NCBI GenBank assembly: GCA_002899765.1
Contig: PPDH01000025.1
Coordinates: 44,191 to 108,190, forward strand
Direction: 5' to 3'
DNA length: 64,000 bases
Source: Sulfurimonas sp.
Lineage (GTDB): Bacteria; Campylobacterota; Campylobacteria; Campylobacterales; Sulfurimonadaceae
Part shown: positions 17,974 to 27,827 of the stretch, piece by piece
Layout: each line of letters begins with the position of its first letter
Numbering within the stretch: the first letter of the stretch is position 1
Program-made: the position numbers and the translations under genes
Notes under the pieces: model-generated
Seen by the model: the letters and a program-made list of their open reading frames with translations, nothing else
Databases searched by the model: none
Told to the model about the DNA's origin: nothing

Positions 17974-19878
17974 ATGAAAAAACAGACAATCAGTATTATT
18001 ACAAGCATGTTGCTTCTTAGCCAACTCGGCGCTTCAGAGAAATTAGAGAGTATTGTCATTACCGCAAAATCTCCCTCTGCAGCGATAGATATGGCAGGAA
18101 GTTATACCATTATCTCGCAAGAAGAGATAAAGCAGATGAACGCAAACACTATAGCAGAGGTTCTCGCTGAGAGAGCAGGCATCAGCACTGGAGTAAATTC
18201 CGGCTCACAGTACGGCAGGTCATCCATAAACTTAAGAGGTATGGACTCAAAACACTCTTTGATTTTAATAGACGGTAAAAGAGTAAGTGCCAGTGATGCT
18301 CTTATCGGTATGAGCGATTTTGCATATAGCTGGGTTCCGCTTAACGCAATTGAAAAGATAGAAGTCGTTAAAGGTCCTATGAGTTCGCTTTACGGTTCTA
18401 GTGCAATCGGCGGTGTTGTAAATATCATTACAAAAAAACCAAAAGAGAATTTTTTTGGAGAAGTTGATGCAAAGTATGGTTTTAGCAGTGCCGATGGTGC
18501 AGATGAGCAAGACTACTCATTTAATCTCGGCGGCAAAATAACAGACAAGCTCTCTGCAACCTTTTTTGCTCAAACGATTAAAATAGAACCGATGAAAGAC
18601 GGAAGTAATGTTTTGGCAAAAAGAGAGGGCAGGGATGTTAAAAACGGCATTATAAACCTTTGGTACGATATAGACGACTCGCAGCAAATAGCTATCTCAT
18701 CCATGAGAGGAAATGAGATAAGAGACAACCTCAAATACGAAGAGTATTACGATATAGACAAAAGCCATGACTCCATAGAGTATAGAAAATATTTTGACGA
18801 TATAAAAATGAATCTAAAATATTACATGACATCATTAGACGCCCACTCAGATGATGCAAGCCTGCTCTATACACATAAGATGGATGATGAGGTTATAAAT
18901 GCGGAGTTTGCTATAAGCAAGTTTGAAAATAACTACATTATTATCGGGGCGGAGAGAAGAGTCGAGAAGTACCATAAAGCCTATGACCTCACACCCGCAA
19001 AAGATTTTAAAGATGAAATAGACTACATGTCATTTTATTTTCAAGACGAGATTGCATTTGGAGAAAAAACGCTTCTTACACTTGGTGCGAGATATGACAA
19101 ACATGAGAAATTCGGCGGCGAGTTAAGCCCAAAAGCCTATCTTGTTTATAAACTTGATGATTATAACAGGCTAAAAGGCGGCTACGGGCATGGTTTTAAC
19201 GCTCCGTCTTTAACCCAAAACTCAGATGATTATGTACTGGCATACCCGATAAATACATCTTCTATGCCTATGCTCTTTTACAGATTTCAAGGCAATAGCG
19301 AGCTTAAGCCTGAGATATCGGACAGCTTTGAAATCGGCTATGAGTATGCAAAAGATACAACCTCATTTAAAACAACCGCTTTTTATACAAAAGTAAGCGA
19401 TCTCATCACCTACAAAGACAACGGAACAACGGTAGTAATGCCTATAGCATATCAAGAGAAGTTGTATTCAAATGTCGATGAAGCGACTATTTACGGGCTT
19501 GAAGTGGAGTATGAAAAGAAACAGTTTCTCTCAAATTTAGATATTTACATGGGATACAGCTATCTTCATACGGAAGATGAAGCAACGGGCAAAGAGCTTC
19601 TGCTTAGACCTTCACACAAAGCAAATCTCAAACTAAGCACAATGCTGCCGCTTAATATCAAAAGCACACTCAGAGTTAACTACATCGGCGAACAGTATAA
19701 CGGCGAAAAAGATATCGGCTCTTATGCAACGGCAGGTTTGCAATTTTCCAAAGAGATGATGAAAAATCTTACACTATTTGCAGGAGTGGATAATCTAACT
19801 GACAAACAGCTCGACGATGATTATGATTTTCAACTAAAAAACAGAGTGATTTACATCAGAATCAACTACAAATTTTAA
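17974..19878 (+). CDS. hmuR: TonB-dependent outer-membrane receptor, HmuR/heme-like
   Basis: 634 residues with signal peptide (MKKQTISIITSMLLLSQLGA), TonB box (EKLESIVITAK), plug (IEKIEVVKGPMSSLYGSSAIGGVVNII) and a barrel ending INYKF. Two segments resemble the heme-receptor boxes: GFNAPSL (for FRAPSL) near residue 412 and GNSELKPE (for NPNLKPE) near 447. It heads a run with an ExbB/TolQ-like gene (14-base gap), a DUF2149 gene and a CobN-like gene, the same content as the HmuR-S-T-U set of Bacteroidota. Heme or a related tetrapyrrole is the probable ligand; cobalamin is the main alternative. Confidence 0.8.
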   Translation: MKKQTISIITSMLLLSQLGASEKLESIVITAKSPSAAIDMAGSYTIISQEEIKQMNANTIAEVLAERAGISTGVNSGSQYGRSSINLRGMDSKHSLILIDGKRVSASDALIGMSDFAYSWVPLNAIEKIEVVKGPMSSLYGSSAIGGVVNIITKKPKENFFGEVDAKYGFSSADGADEQDYSFNLGGKITDKLSATFFAQTIKIEPMKDGSNVLAKREGRDVKNGIINLWYDIDDSQQIAISSMRGNEIRDNLKYEEYYDIDKSHDSIEYRKYFDDIKMNLKYYMTSLDAHSDDASLLYTHKMDDEVINAEFAISKFENNYIIIGAERRVEKYHKAYDLTPAKDFKDEIDYMSFYFQDEIAFGEKTLLTLGARYDKHEKFGGELSPKAYLVYKLDDYNRLKGGYGHGFNAPSLTQNSDDYVLAYPINTSSMPMLFYRFQGNSELKPEISDSFEIGYEYAKDTTSFKTTAFYTKVSDLITYKDNGTTVVMPIAYQEKLYSNVDEATIYGLEVEYEKKQFLSNLDIYMGYSYLHTEDEATGKELLLRPSHKANLKLSTMLPLNIKSTLRVNYIGEQYNGEKDIGSYATAGLQFSKEMMKNLTLFAGVDNLTDKQLDDDYDFQLKNRVIYIRINYKF

Positions 19879-19892
19879 CCCAAAGGATTAGA

Positions 19893-20396
19893 GTGTCACA
19901 TTTTATAGAGTCGTTAATGTATGAAGTTTCAAACGTTTTTTTGTTGCCGGTATTGTTTTTAATACTGGCTCTTTTTTTCTACTCAATTTTTCAAACCGGG
20001 GTATTTGCAACGCAGGTTTATGTTAGAAGAAAAAACAGTGCTTTAAAATCCAAAGGTTATGTTGTTTTTGATTATGCAATGGATGAAAATATAACAAACG
20101 GCGATGATTTGGAGGTGTTTGCTTTTTCAAAGCTTGAGGCTACGACAATTGTCACAAGAGTAGCACCGATGCTAGGTCTAGTCGCTACCATGATACCGAT
20201 GGGACCTGCATTTAAAGCACTCTCTAACGGAAATATACAAGGAGTAAGCGATAACCTTATCGTGGCATTTAGCGCAGTTATCTTTTCTCTTCTTACCGCT
20301 TCCATCACTTTTTGGATAACGGCGGTTAGAAAAAGATGGTATGCGGGTGAGATTAGAGAGTACATGCAAAGGTTTGATAATGAAATTTTTAAGTGA
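19893..20396 (+). CDS. MotA/TolQ/ExbB-type membrane protein of the heme locus
   Basis: 167 residues from a GTG start (AAAGGATTA ahead of it). Three membrane helices are arranged as in ExbB/TolQ; the family signature is at TTIVTRVAPMLGLVATMIPMGPAF and the third helix at VAFSAVIFSLLTASITFWI. It is a second, divergent ExbB-like channel protein, distinct from the exbB at 9127. Its partner is probably the DUF2149 protein, whose start lies 17 bases inside this gene. In Hmu operons a protein of this type accompanies the CobN-like dechelatase. Confidence 0.85.
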   Translation: MSHFIESLMYEVSNVFLLPVLFLILALFFYSIFQTGVFATQVYVRRKNSALKSKGYVVFDYAMDENITNGDDLEVFAFSKLEATTIVTRVAPMLGLVATMIPMGPAFKALSNGNIQGVSDNLIVAFSAVIFSLLTASITFWITAVRKRWYAGEIREYMQRFDNEIFK

Positions 20397-20685
20397 TGAC
20401 GAGAGCTTAAACCCCATACTCTCTACCGTAAATCTGATAGATGTTTTTTTGGTCATTATTGCAGCACTTCTTATCTCCATAGCGCAAAATCCGCTAAATC
20501 CTTTTAGTGAAGATGACGTAACGGTCGTTAAAAATGCAGGCAAAAAAAATATGGAAGTGATAGTAAAAAAAGGCAAAGAGATGAGTGTCTATAAATCAAA
20601 CGGAGACATAGGGCAGGGTGATGGAGTAAAAGCGGGAATTACCTATAAACTCAAAGACGGCAATATGGTCTATGTACCGGAATAA
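20380..20685 (+). CDS. DUF2149-family small membrane protein
   Basis: 101 residues from the ATG at 20380, chosen because it gives the compact N-terminus MKFLSDDESLNPILSTVNL and overlaps the upstream stop. One membrane helix (LIDVFLVIIAALLISIA) carries an Asp near its start, as in ExbD, followed by a small periplasmic domain with KKGKEMSVYKSNGD. It behaves as an ExbD-like partner of the neighbouring ExbB/TolQ-like channel. DUF2149 proteins recur next to CobN-like and TonB-receptor genes. Confidence 0.8.
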   Translation: MKFLSDDESLNPILSTVNLIDVFLVIIAALLISIAQNPLNPFSEDDVTVVKNAGKKNMEVIVKKGKEMSVYKSNGDIGQGDGVKAGITYKLKDGNMVYVPE

Positions 20686-20700
20686 CAAAGGAAAATTTGA

Positions 20701-23700
20701 ATGAAAAAATTAATGTTGCTTCTTTTAGGCACATGTTTATTGCTCTTTGCAAATACGGCAGAAAAAAAAGATATGCTGATAATAAGTACAAATATGGGAA
20801 ATCTCCCTCAAGAAGCAAAAGTTCATGCTTTTATGGAAGCTGCCAAAGGAGAGAATCTTAGAGTAGATTTTCTTTTTGAGTCGCAGATTAAAAAAGAGGA
20901 GTATCTCTTAAAATTAAATGGATACAAAATCGTTATGTTTGATTCGCTTGCAGGTGCAGGAAGTATCAGAGCGCTTTTGTCGCAATTTTCGGATGCGCTT
21001 GAAAAAAGCCCAAAAGATTTGGTTGTTTTGCCTATATCTATCGTAAGCGAAACTCCGTATAGAAAAAATATCACACAGGAGCAAAACAAGGAGCTCAACG
21101 ATTATTGGCATAACGGCGGAGAAAAAAACTTTATCAATTTTGCAAAATATATCAATATGCATGTTTTAAAAAAAGCTCATGAGACCATAGAAGCTGTCTC
21201 GGTAATACCCGAAGAGGGGATTTACCATCCGAAAAATCCAAACATAGTTTTTAACACATTGCAAGAGTATCAAACTTTTTTGGGAGTAGATATTTTAAAA
21301 AATGAAGCCAAGAGACCCGTAATCGCTCTTGGTATGCACAGAAACGCCATCTCTTCAAACTCTCTTTCACATATAAAATGGGCTATAGAGTATCTTGAAA
21401 AGAAGGGAGCTATTACAATCCCATACTTCACAGAGGTTAGCGGAAATGACTTTATAGGCGAAAAATTTTTAACATTTGAGGGCAAAACGCTAGTTGACGT
21501 ACTTCTTAATTTTCAAATCATGATAATAGACCATGAGAGTTTAAAACCAAAATATGAGAAGCTCAATATCCCGATACTGCACTCTTTAAACTTTGAAGGA
21601 GCGCAAGCGGAGTGGGAGAAGTCAAACAGCGGCACTACGACAGCCATGATTCCCATGAGTTACATAATTCCCGAGACTATCGGCTATACCGACCCCATGA
21701 TAACTGCCGCACAAAATCCGGCAACCAAAACATTAGAGCCGATAGTACCGCAGTTGAAGTCTTTAGTAAACAAAGCACTCAACATGTCAAAACTCAAAAG
21801 AGCAAAAAACAGCGAAAAAAAAGTTGCGGTTATGTTCTATAACTATCCTCACGGCATCAACAATATGGGTGCTTCGTTTATGAATATCCCGCAAAGTTTG
21901 GAAAATCTTTTTGCCTCATTTGTCAAAGAGGGTTATAAAACCGAACAAAAATCGCAGGAGTGGTTTGAAAAAGAGGCTATTAAAACGCTTAAAGCATATT
22001 ATGAACAAGGACATGAAGATGAGATGCTTAAAGAAAAAAGTGCTCTTTTGTATCCGCTTGAGAAATATGAAGCATTTTTAAAAACTCTTCCAAGTGAAGT
22101 ATCGAAAAAAATGATATTAGAGTGGGGCGAGGCTTCAAAAAGCGCTATGGTAGTAGAGCAAAACGGCAAAAAATATTTTTTAGTTCCTGCTATAGAGATA
22201 GATAATGTTTTACTTCTTCCGCAGCCCCGTCGCGGAGACAAGCAAAAAAATTCCAAAGACAGCGAAGGCTCACTTTGGCATAACACAAAAATAGCGGTAA
22301 ATCACAGCTATTTAGCAACTTATCTTTATGTCAGAGAAAATTTTAATGCCGATGCAATTATTCATTTTGGAACTCACGGAACACAGGAGTGGATGCCGGG
22401 GAAAGAGCGGGGACTTAGTATCTATGACGATCCTTTTATCGTTTTAGGGGATGTTCCTATTTTTTACCCATACATCACAAACAATGTCGCATAAGCTCTT
22501 CAGGTAAAAAGACGAGGAAGAGGAACTCTAATATCCCATCAGACACCGCCGTTTGCAATAAGCGGAACATATAATGAACTCTCAAAAATTATGGAGCTTA
22601 TTACTCAGTACAAAACGGTAGATGAGGGGGCAGTTCGGCAAAACATTAAAAAAAACATTATCCATGAAGCAACCGTTACGAATATTCATAAGGATATTGA
22701 ATTTACGCTTGAAAAAATAGAGAGTGATTTTGTTAATTTTTTAAGCAAACTAGAAGACTATATACTCGGAACTTCTGCGGCTGCACAGCCTCTTGGGATG
22801 CATACTTTCGGTACTTATCCTAAAGAAGAGCATCTCATTACTACCGTTATGCAGATGGTCGGTAAAGAGTTTATGAAAAAAGCAGACGGGGAGAACTACA
22901 GCGCTAAAGAGTATAAAGATTTTAATAAATCAAACTCATACATGTTCATTAAAAAATATGCAATAGATGATGCAGATATCAATGAAGCCGATGCACAGTT
23001 TAAGCCATACCTTCAAAAAGCAAAAGAGTATGTAAACTCTTTTAAAAATCAAGAGGAGATTATAAATCTCTTAAGAGCATTAAAGGGCGAATATATAAAT
23101 ACAAGCACTGGTGGCGACTCTATAAGAAACCCTGAATCTTTGCCTACGGGAAGGAACATGTACGGATTTGACCCAAACAAAGTACCGACAAAAGCGGCTT
23201 ATGAGACAGGTTCAAAACTTATGGAGGAGTTTATACAAAACTACTATAAAGAAAACGGCGAATATCCAAAAAAGCTGACTTTTAACCTTTGGTCGCTTGA
23301 GACTATGCGTCATCACGGAGTCGTTGAGGCTCAGATTCTTTATGCTATGGGAGTCAAACCCATTTGGAATGAACAGGGTTTTAGCGATAAGTTTATTCAG
23401 GATATGGCGCTGCCGATGTTGAAAAATTATCTACCTGATTTTTTAGCAAAATGGGTTGCTTCAATGATTACGCTTCCAAGAGTTGAGTTTGTTCTTGATT
23501 TATTACCAAATAGATTTTCAAAAAAACCAAAAAAGATGATAGCTCATGCAAAATCCGCAAACAAAGGAGATATAGTAGATGTTGAAATTATCCCCTATAG
23601 TGAGCTTAAAAGACCGCGCGTAGATACGGTAATATCGATAACAGGGCTTTACCGCGATACTTTTCCTCAAGCTATAAAGCTTCTTGCAAAAGCGGTAGAA

Positions 23701-24819
23701 AAAGTTGCTAAGCTAAAAGAGGAACATAATAATGTTTATATAAATGCACAGTCCATCCAACAAAAACTTCTTGAGCAAAATTTGAGTGTTGAAGATGCAA
23801 CTACGTTATCTACCATAAGAGTTTTCTCAAATAAAACAGGCTATTACGGCAGCGGCGTAAACAAGATAGAAAAAACAGAGAACTTTACGCAAGATGCGGA
23901 TGAACAGATAGCAAAAGATTATCTCAAAGAGCGGGGATACTATTTTGGAAGCGATGAAGGCTCATGGAATAAACAGATTGCGGGTGTTGACCTTTATGCC
24001 AAAAATCTGAGTAAAACGGACGCAGTAATCTTTTCAAGAAGTTCAAATCTCTACGGAATGTTAACAAGCGATGACCCTTACGGGTATTTCGGTGCGTTGT
24101 CTTTGGCTATAAGAAGTATCGATAAGAAAAATCCAAAAACATATATCTCAAATCTAAGAGATGTAAATAACGCAAAAATGCAATCAAGTGCAGAGTTTAT
24201 GGCGCAAGAGCTTAGAAGCCGCTATTTTCATCCAAACTGGATAAAAGAGATGAAAGCTGAGGGTTACAGCGGTACACAAAATGTGCTTGACGTTGTAAAT
24301 AACTTTTGGGGCTGGCAAGTCGTAGATCCGGGTGTCGTAAGAGACGATCAGTGGCAGGAGTTTTTTGAAGTTTACGTAAATGACAAGTATGATATGAACC
24401 TAAAAGAGTGGTTTGAAAACTCAAATCCAGACAATCTTGCGCAAATCATGGAAAGAATGCTTGAAGCCGCAAGACTTGGGTATTGGCAGACTGATGAGGC
24501 TACTATAAAAGAGCTAAAAGAGAGGTATAAGGAGCTTGAGAAAAAATATAATATTAAAAGCTACAACGAAAAATTCAAGGAACTTTTAGAGAGTGACAAA
24601 GTAGGCGGTTTCGGTCTTGCTTTTGCAAAAACAACTATTGCAAATGCTCAAGCAAAACAGCAAGAAGAGGCAAAAGAGCTTCAAAAAGGGCAAAAACTGG
24701 AAAAACAAGAGGTAATGAAAAAAGAGGATGATTACGCACTCTATTTTGTACTTGCGATGTTGTTTGCGGTCGTGTTAAGCGGCGCTCTTTATGAGCTTAG
24801 AAAGATAAGAAATTCTTAG
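20701..24819 (+). pseudogene. hmuS: Membrane-anchored CobN/HmuS-like tetrapyrrole chelatase (dechelatase), interrupted by one in-frame TAA (22492-22494)
   Basis: Ignoring one TAA, 1372 codons cover a full CobN/BchH-type large subunit. Unlike true cobaltochelatase CobN it has a signal peptide (MKKLMLLLLGTCLLLFANTA) and a C-terminal membrane anchor (YFVLAMLFAVVLSGALYEL), so it should face the periplasm, as HmuS does. Core motifs match: HFGTHGTQEWMPGKERGLS, then after the break KRRGRGTLISHQTPPF, and FNLWSLETMRHHGV. The stop falls in NNVA-stop-ALQVKRRG where the family has Gly-Glu, so GAA to TAA is the simple explanation. HmuS of Bacteroides is reported to remove iron from heme under anaerobic conditions; that role here is inference from architecture and operon. 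Confidence 0.8.
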
Positions 24820-24828
24820 GATTTAGCT

Positions 24829-24850
24829 GCTATTAGTGAGAGCTAAATCC
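24829..24850. terminator. Hairpin between the convergent CobN-like and Fur-like genes
   Basis: A 22-base sequence with GGATTTAGCT and AGCTAAATCC as ten-base arms lies in the 41-base gap between two converging genes. The T tract is weak, so it may act as a bidirectional terminator. Confidence 0.6.
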
Positions 24851-24860
24851 GACATAAATT

Positions 24861-25292
24861 TTATTTAAAAAAAATGACAATGCGTTTTATATCGATTTTA
24901 AAAGCATGTTTTTTTGCTATTTCTTGAAGTAAAAGTACAAAGTTTTTATCATGAAACTCTTCAACTCTTCCGCATCTTTTACAAACAAAACAGCCCTCTC
25001 CTGCATGATGTAAAAGTCTATACTTTTTATCTTTTTGTTCCGGTATTGCCACAATGCTTACTATATTTATTTTTTCTAAAAAAAGTAAAATTTTCAGCAC
25101 TAGGCTCAATCTCATGTCAACCCTGTACTCCACTTTTATTTTCTCTTTAATTTGTTTTGCATTTATATAGCTCGAAGAGTAAAACAGGGCTTTTAAAACT
25201 AAGTCTCGATGATAAGTGGTGTTAAAACCCAATCTTTTTATGTTTTTTTTATATTCTGATAAAAATATCTCATAAGAATCTTTAGCGCTCAT
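24861..25292 (-). CDS. Fur-family metal-responsive repressor
   Basis: 143 residues with a winged-helix N-terminal domain (about residues 20-80) and the Fur-family dimerisation part bearing the zinc/metal motif CFVCKRCGRVEEF (two CxxC pairs) near 107-119, followed by a short helix and KIDIKRIVIFF. The second C-terminal CxxC pair of classical Fur is absent. The family includes Fur, PerR and Zur; which metal or signal it senses is not decidable. It and a 54-residue protein are transcribed away from the Fur-like boxes at 25543 and 25595, so it may autoregulate or be controlled by a true Fur. Confidence 0.85.
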   Translation of the reverse strand: MSAKDSYEIFLSEYKKNIKRLGFNTTYHRDLVLKALFYSSSYINAKQIKEKIKVEYRVDMRLSLVLKILLFLEKINIVSIVAIPEQKDKKYRLLHHAGEGCFVCKRCGRVEEFHDKNFVLLLQEIAKKHAFKIDIKRIVIFFK

Positions 25293-25364
25293 TACAAATC
25301 TCTATATTTTCTAAGCCAAAACAAACTGCTCTTTAAATAAAAAATCTTGAACAAATAAGACTCT

Positions 25365-25529
25365 TCATCTCAAGAGTTCTTTTGCGATTTTATAGACTTT
25401 GAATGTGTCGGAGTTTGGATGGCGCATCTTAAAGACTCTTGTGATGGAGCAGAGTATTTTTGGGCTTTTTTCGATTCCTGAATCTTTTAAAAGTTTGTTT
25501 ATTTCGTTTCTGATAAAAATATCCGACAT
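25365..25529 (-). CDS. Small conserved-looking protein, 54 residues
   Basis: A 54-codon frame beginning MSDIFIRNEINKLL and ending KIAKELLR. It is upstream of, and on the same strand as, the Fur-family gene (73-base gap), with AAGGAGAA ahead of the ATG at 25529 and a perfect Fur-like palindrome 14 bases further upstream. The composition is basic and soluble, with one Cys. No family recognised. The strong ribosome site and position under a Fur-like box argue that it is real. Confidence 0.6.
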   Translation of the reverse strand: MSDIFIRNEINKLLKDSGIEKSPKILCSITRVFKMRHPNSDTFKVYKIAKELLR

Positions 25530-25542
25530 AAGTTCTCCTTTA

Positions 25543-25557
25543 TGATAATAATTATCA
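25543..25557. promoter_or_regulatory. Fur-box palindrome, perfect core
   Basis: TGATAATAATTATCA, a perfect 15-base inverted repeat with the Fur-core consensus, 14 bases before the small gene at 25365-25529. Confidence 0.75.
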
Positions 25558-25594
25558 TAATATTATCTGGAGAAAGCTTAAGAATAGATAATTT

Positions 25595-25609
25595 TGATAA
25601 CTATTATCA
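25595..25609. promoter_or_regulatory. Fur-box-like palindrome, second site
   Basis: TGATAACTATTATCA, one mismatch from a perfect Fur core. It lies between the Fur-like operon and the glmU stop (6 bases downstream of glmU), so it can only serve the leftward promoter. Confidence 0.65.
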
Positions 25610-25614
25610 AAGTA

Positions 25615-26919
25615 TTACTTTTTTTTGAAAAACTTATAATAAAAATCTTTTATAACTCTTGATTTCGAGGAGCTCACCGCCAGCTCTCCGCTCTTTATAG
25701 TTGTACTTCTAACGGTTGTTCCTGCGGCGACCATTACGTCATCTTCCAGTGTTACGGGTGCAATTAATTGTGAATCGCTGCCTATGAAAACATTTTTGCC
25801 TATAACTGTTTTATGTTTATTGATACCGTCGTAGTTACATGTAATAACGCCTGCGCCTATATTTGTACCCTCATCAACCGTGGCATCGCCTATATAGCTG
25901 AGATGTCCGGCTTTTACACCTTTGAGAGTCGATTTTTTTATCTCTACAAAGTTCCCTACATGTGAATCTTCAAGCTGTGAGGCAGGGCGAAGATGAGCTA
26001 AAGGACCAACATCGGAGTTTATAACTATGCTATCTTCAACAACGCTATGCGCTTTTATATGAGAGTTGATTATTTTAGAGCTTCCAGTTATGCGGCATCC
26101 GTTTTCAACTCTGCATTCACCCTCAAAAGTTACGCCCTCCTCAATATAGATGGTTGAAGGGAGCTGCATCGTTACGCCTGATTCCATCCATTTGGTTCTG
26201 ATTCTCTCTTGCATAATCTCCTCGGCATTTGCCAAATCTTTTTTGGAGTTTACGCCTTTATAATGCTCTTCATCTACAAGAAGCGGGGAGATAGTTAAAC
26301 CATCAGCTCTTGCCATGGAGACAATATCTGTGAGGTAGTACTCTTTTTGGGCGTTATTGTTGCGAAGCAGAGGGATGTATCTGTCCAATATATTTTTATG
26401 AAAGAGATATACTCCGGCATTTACGGTTGTGACTTGCAACTATAAATCAGAGGCATCTTTTTGTTCGACTATCTTTTTAACTTCTGCGTTTTCAATGATG
26501 ACGCGACCGTATCCATCGGGATTTGGCAAATCAAAAATCGACATTACGATGTCGGAGCTGCTACGTAAAAATCCATCAAGGGCTTTGGCAGATATTAGCG
26601 GCATATCTCCATTTAGAACCAAAACTTTTTCATTTTTTGCAGATATATTTTTCATAGCTCCGCCTGTTCCTGGGAAGTTTATATCATCTTGAACAACAAA
26701 ATTTATATCATTGAAATAAGAGTTCATTGAAGTCATGACAGCCTCTTTTTGATGCGCAACCACAACAGTTATGTCATCACTGATTTCACGTGATGCTTTT
26801 ATAATATGGTATAGCATCTCTTTACCGCAGATAGTGTGTAAAACCTTTGCTTTAGCAGACTTCATTCGGCTGCCTTTTCCCGCAGCCAAGATAACTACGC
26901 TGATTTTATTTTTGTTCAT
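25615..26919 (-). pseudogene. glmU: Bifunctional GlmU (UDP-GlcNAc synthesis), interrupted by one in-frame TAG (26440-26442)
   Basis: The full frame gives 434 residues, normal for GlmU. The N-terminal pyrophosphorylase has LAAGKGSRMKS and KVLHTICGKEML (nucleotide site), then GDMPLIS; the C-terminal half is a left-handed beta-helix of hexapeptide repeats with the acetyltransferase residues ([47 protein letters not shown]). The stop is in [19 protein letters not shown], a place where Glu is common. The enzyme is essential for peptidoglycan and LPS precursors, so a truly dead copy is unlikely. Monocistronic. Confidence 0.9.
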
Positions 26920-27062
26920 TTATTTACTCATTTTTCTAGTTGTCAAAATTATACCGATTGGCTCTTGTGATTGGTATTAAATATATAAAATTCCTATTTT
27001 ATTGTTGAGCCTAATATTTTTTGTGGTATTATAAGCTCAATATTTTGTCGTAAGGTATTTGA

Positions 27063-27827
27063 ATGGATTTAGGTACGGTTATTGGTATTGTTTTAATCAT
27101 GGCGCTTTTAATGGGTGCTATGGCTATGGGAGTCGGTGTAGGCGCTTACCTTGATATCCCTTCTGTTCTTATCGTTATAGGCGGCAGTATCGGAGCTTTA
27201 ATGATTTCATTTAAGCCTTCGCAAATGAAATCTTTTGTCAAAATTTTTATGGTAGCCGTTAAGCCGCCCGAAGAAGACAAAGCAGAGCTTATTAAAAAAC
27301 TTGTGCAGTTTGCTACAAAAGCTAGAAAAGACGGAATTTTAGTACTTGAGAGCGAAGTTAATGACGAGCCGAACGAATTTTTGAAAAAAGGTCTTTCCAT
27401 GGCGATTGACGGCAATGAGCCGGACAATATCAGAGAACTTTTAGAGATAGAGATGGAACAGACAAGTACACGTCATAAAGTAAACGGTTCCATTTTTAGT
27501 CAGTGGGCAGGTCTTGCAGGAGCTATGGGTATGGTCGGAACACTAATCGGTCTAGTTGCCATGCTTTTAAACATGGCCGACCCTTCGGCAATCGGTCCAT
27601 CTATGGCGGTAGCACTCTTAACAACCATGTACGGTGCGATTATCGGTAACGTGGTTGGAACTCCTATAGCAAATATTTTAGGCATAAGAAACGATGAAGA
27701 GACACTCGTTAAAGAGATGATTCTAACGGGGATTATGTCGATTCAATCGGGAGACGCTCCAAGAGCATTGGAAGCGAAACTTTTAAGTTATTTATCTCCA
27801 AAAGAGCGCGTGAGTCAATTTAACTAA
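27063..27827 (+). CDS. motA: Flagellar stator protein MotA/PomA
   Basis: 254 residues with four membrane helices and the cytoplasmic loop bearing charged residues (PEEDKAELIKKL). The MotA/ExbB signature is at GLAGAMGMVGTLIGLVAMLLNM (about 156-177). It forms the ion channel of the flagellar motor with MotB, whose ATG abuts its stop. The next gene is fliP, so this is a flagellar operon motA-motB-fliP, with trmA close behind. Start at 27063 chosen for the AAGGTATTTGA ahead. Confidence 0.95.
   Translation: MDLGTVIGIVLIMALLMGAMAMGVGVGAYLDIPSVLIVIGGSIGALMISFKPSQMKSFVKIFMVAVKPPEEDKAELIKKLVQFATKARKDGILVLESEVNDEPNEFLKKGLSMAIDGNEPDNIRELLEIEMEQTSTRHKVNGSIFSQWAGLAGAMGMVGTLIGLVAMLLNMADPSAIGPSMAVALLTTMYGAIIGNVVGTPIANILGIRNDEETLVKEMILTGIMSIQSGDAPRALEAKLLSYLSPKERVSQFN

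Noticed and set aside
20701..24819. Cytoplasmic aerobic cobaltochelatase CobN
   Set aside because: The product has a signal peptide and C-terminal membrane helix, there is no CobS/CobT, and neighbours are a TonB receptor and ExbB/DUF2149 proteins.
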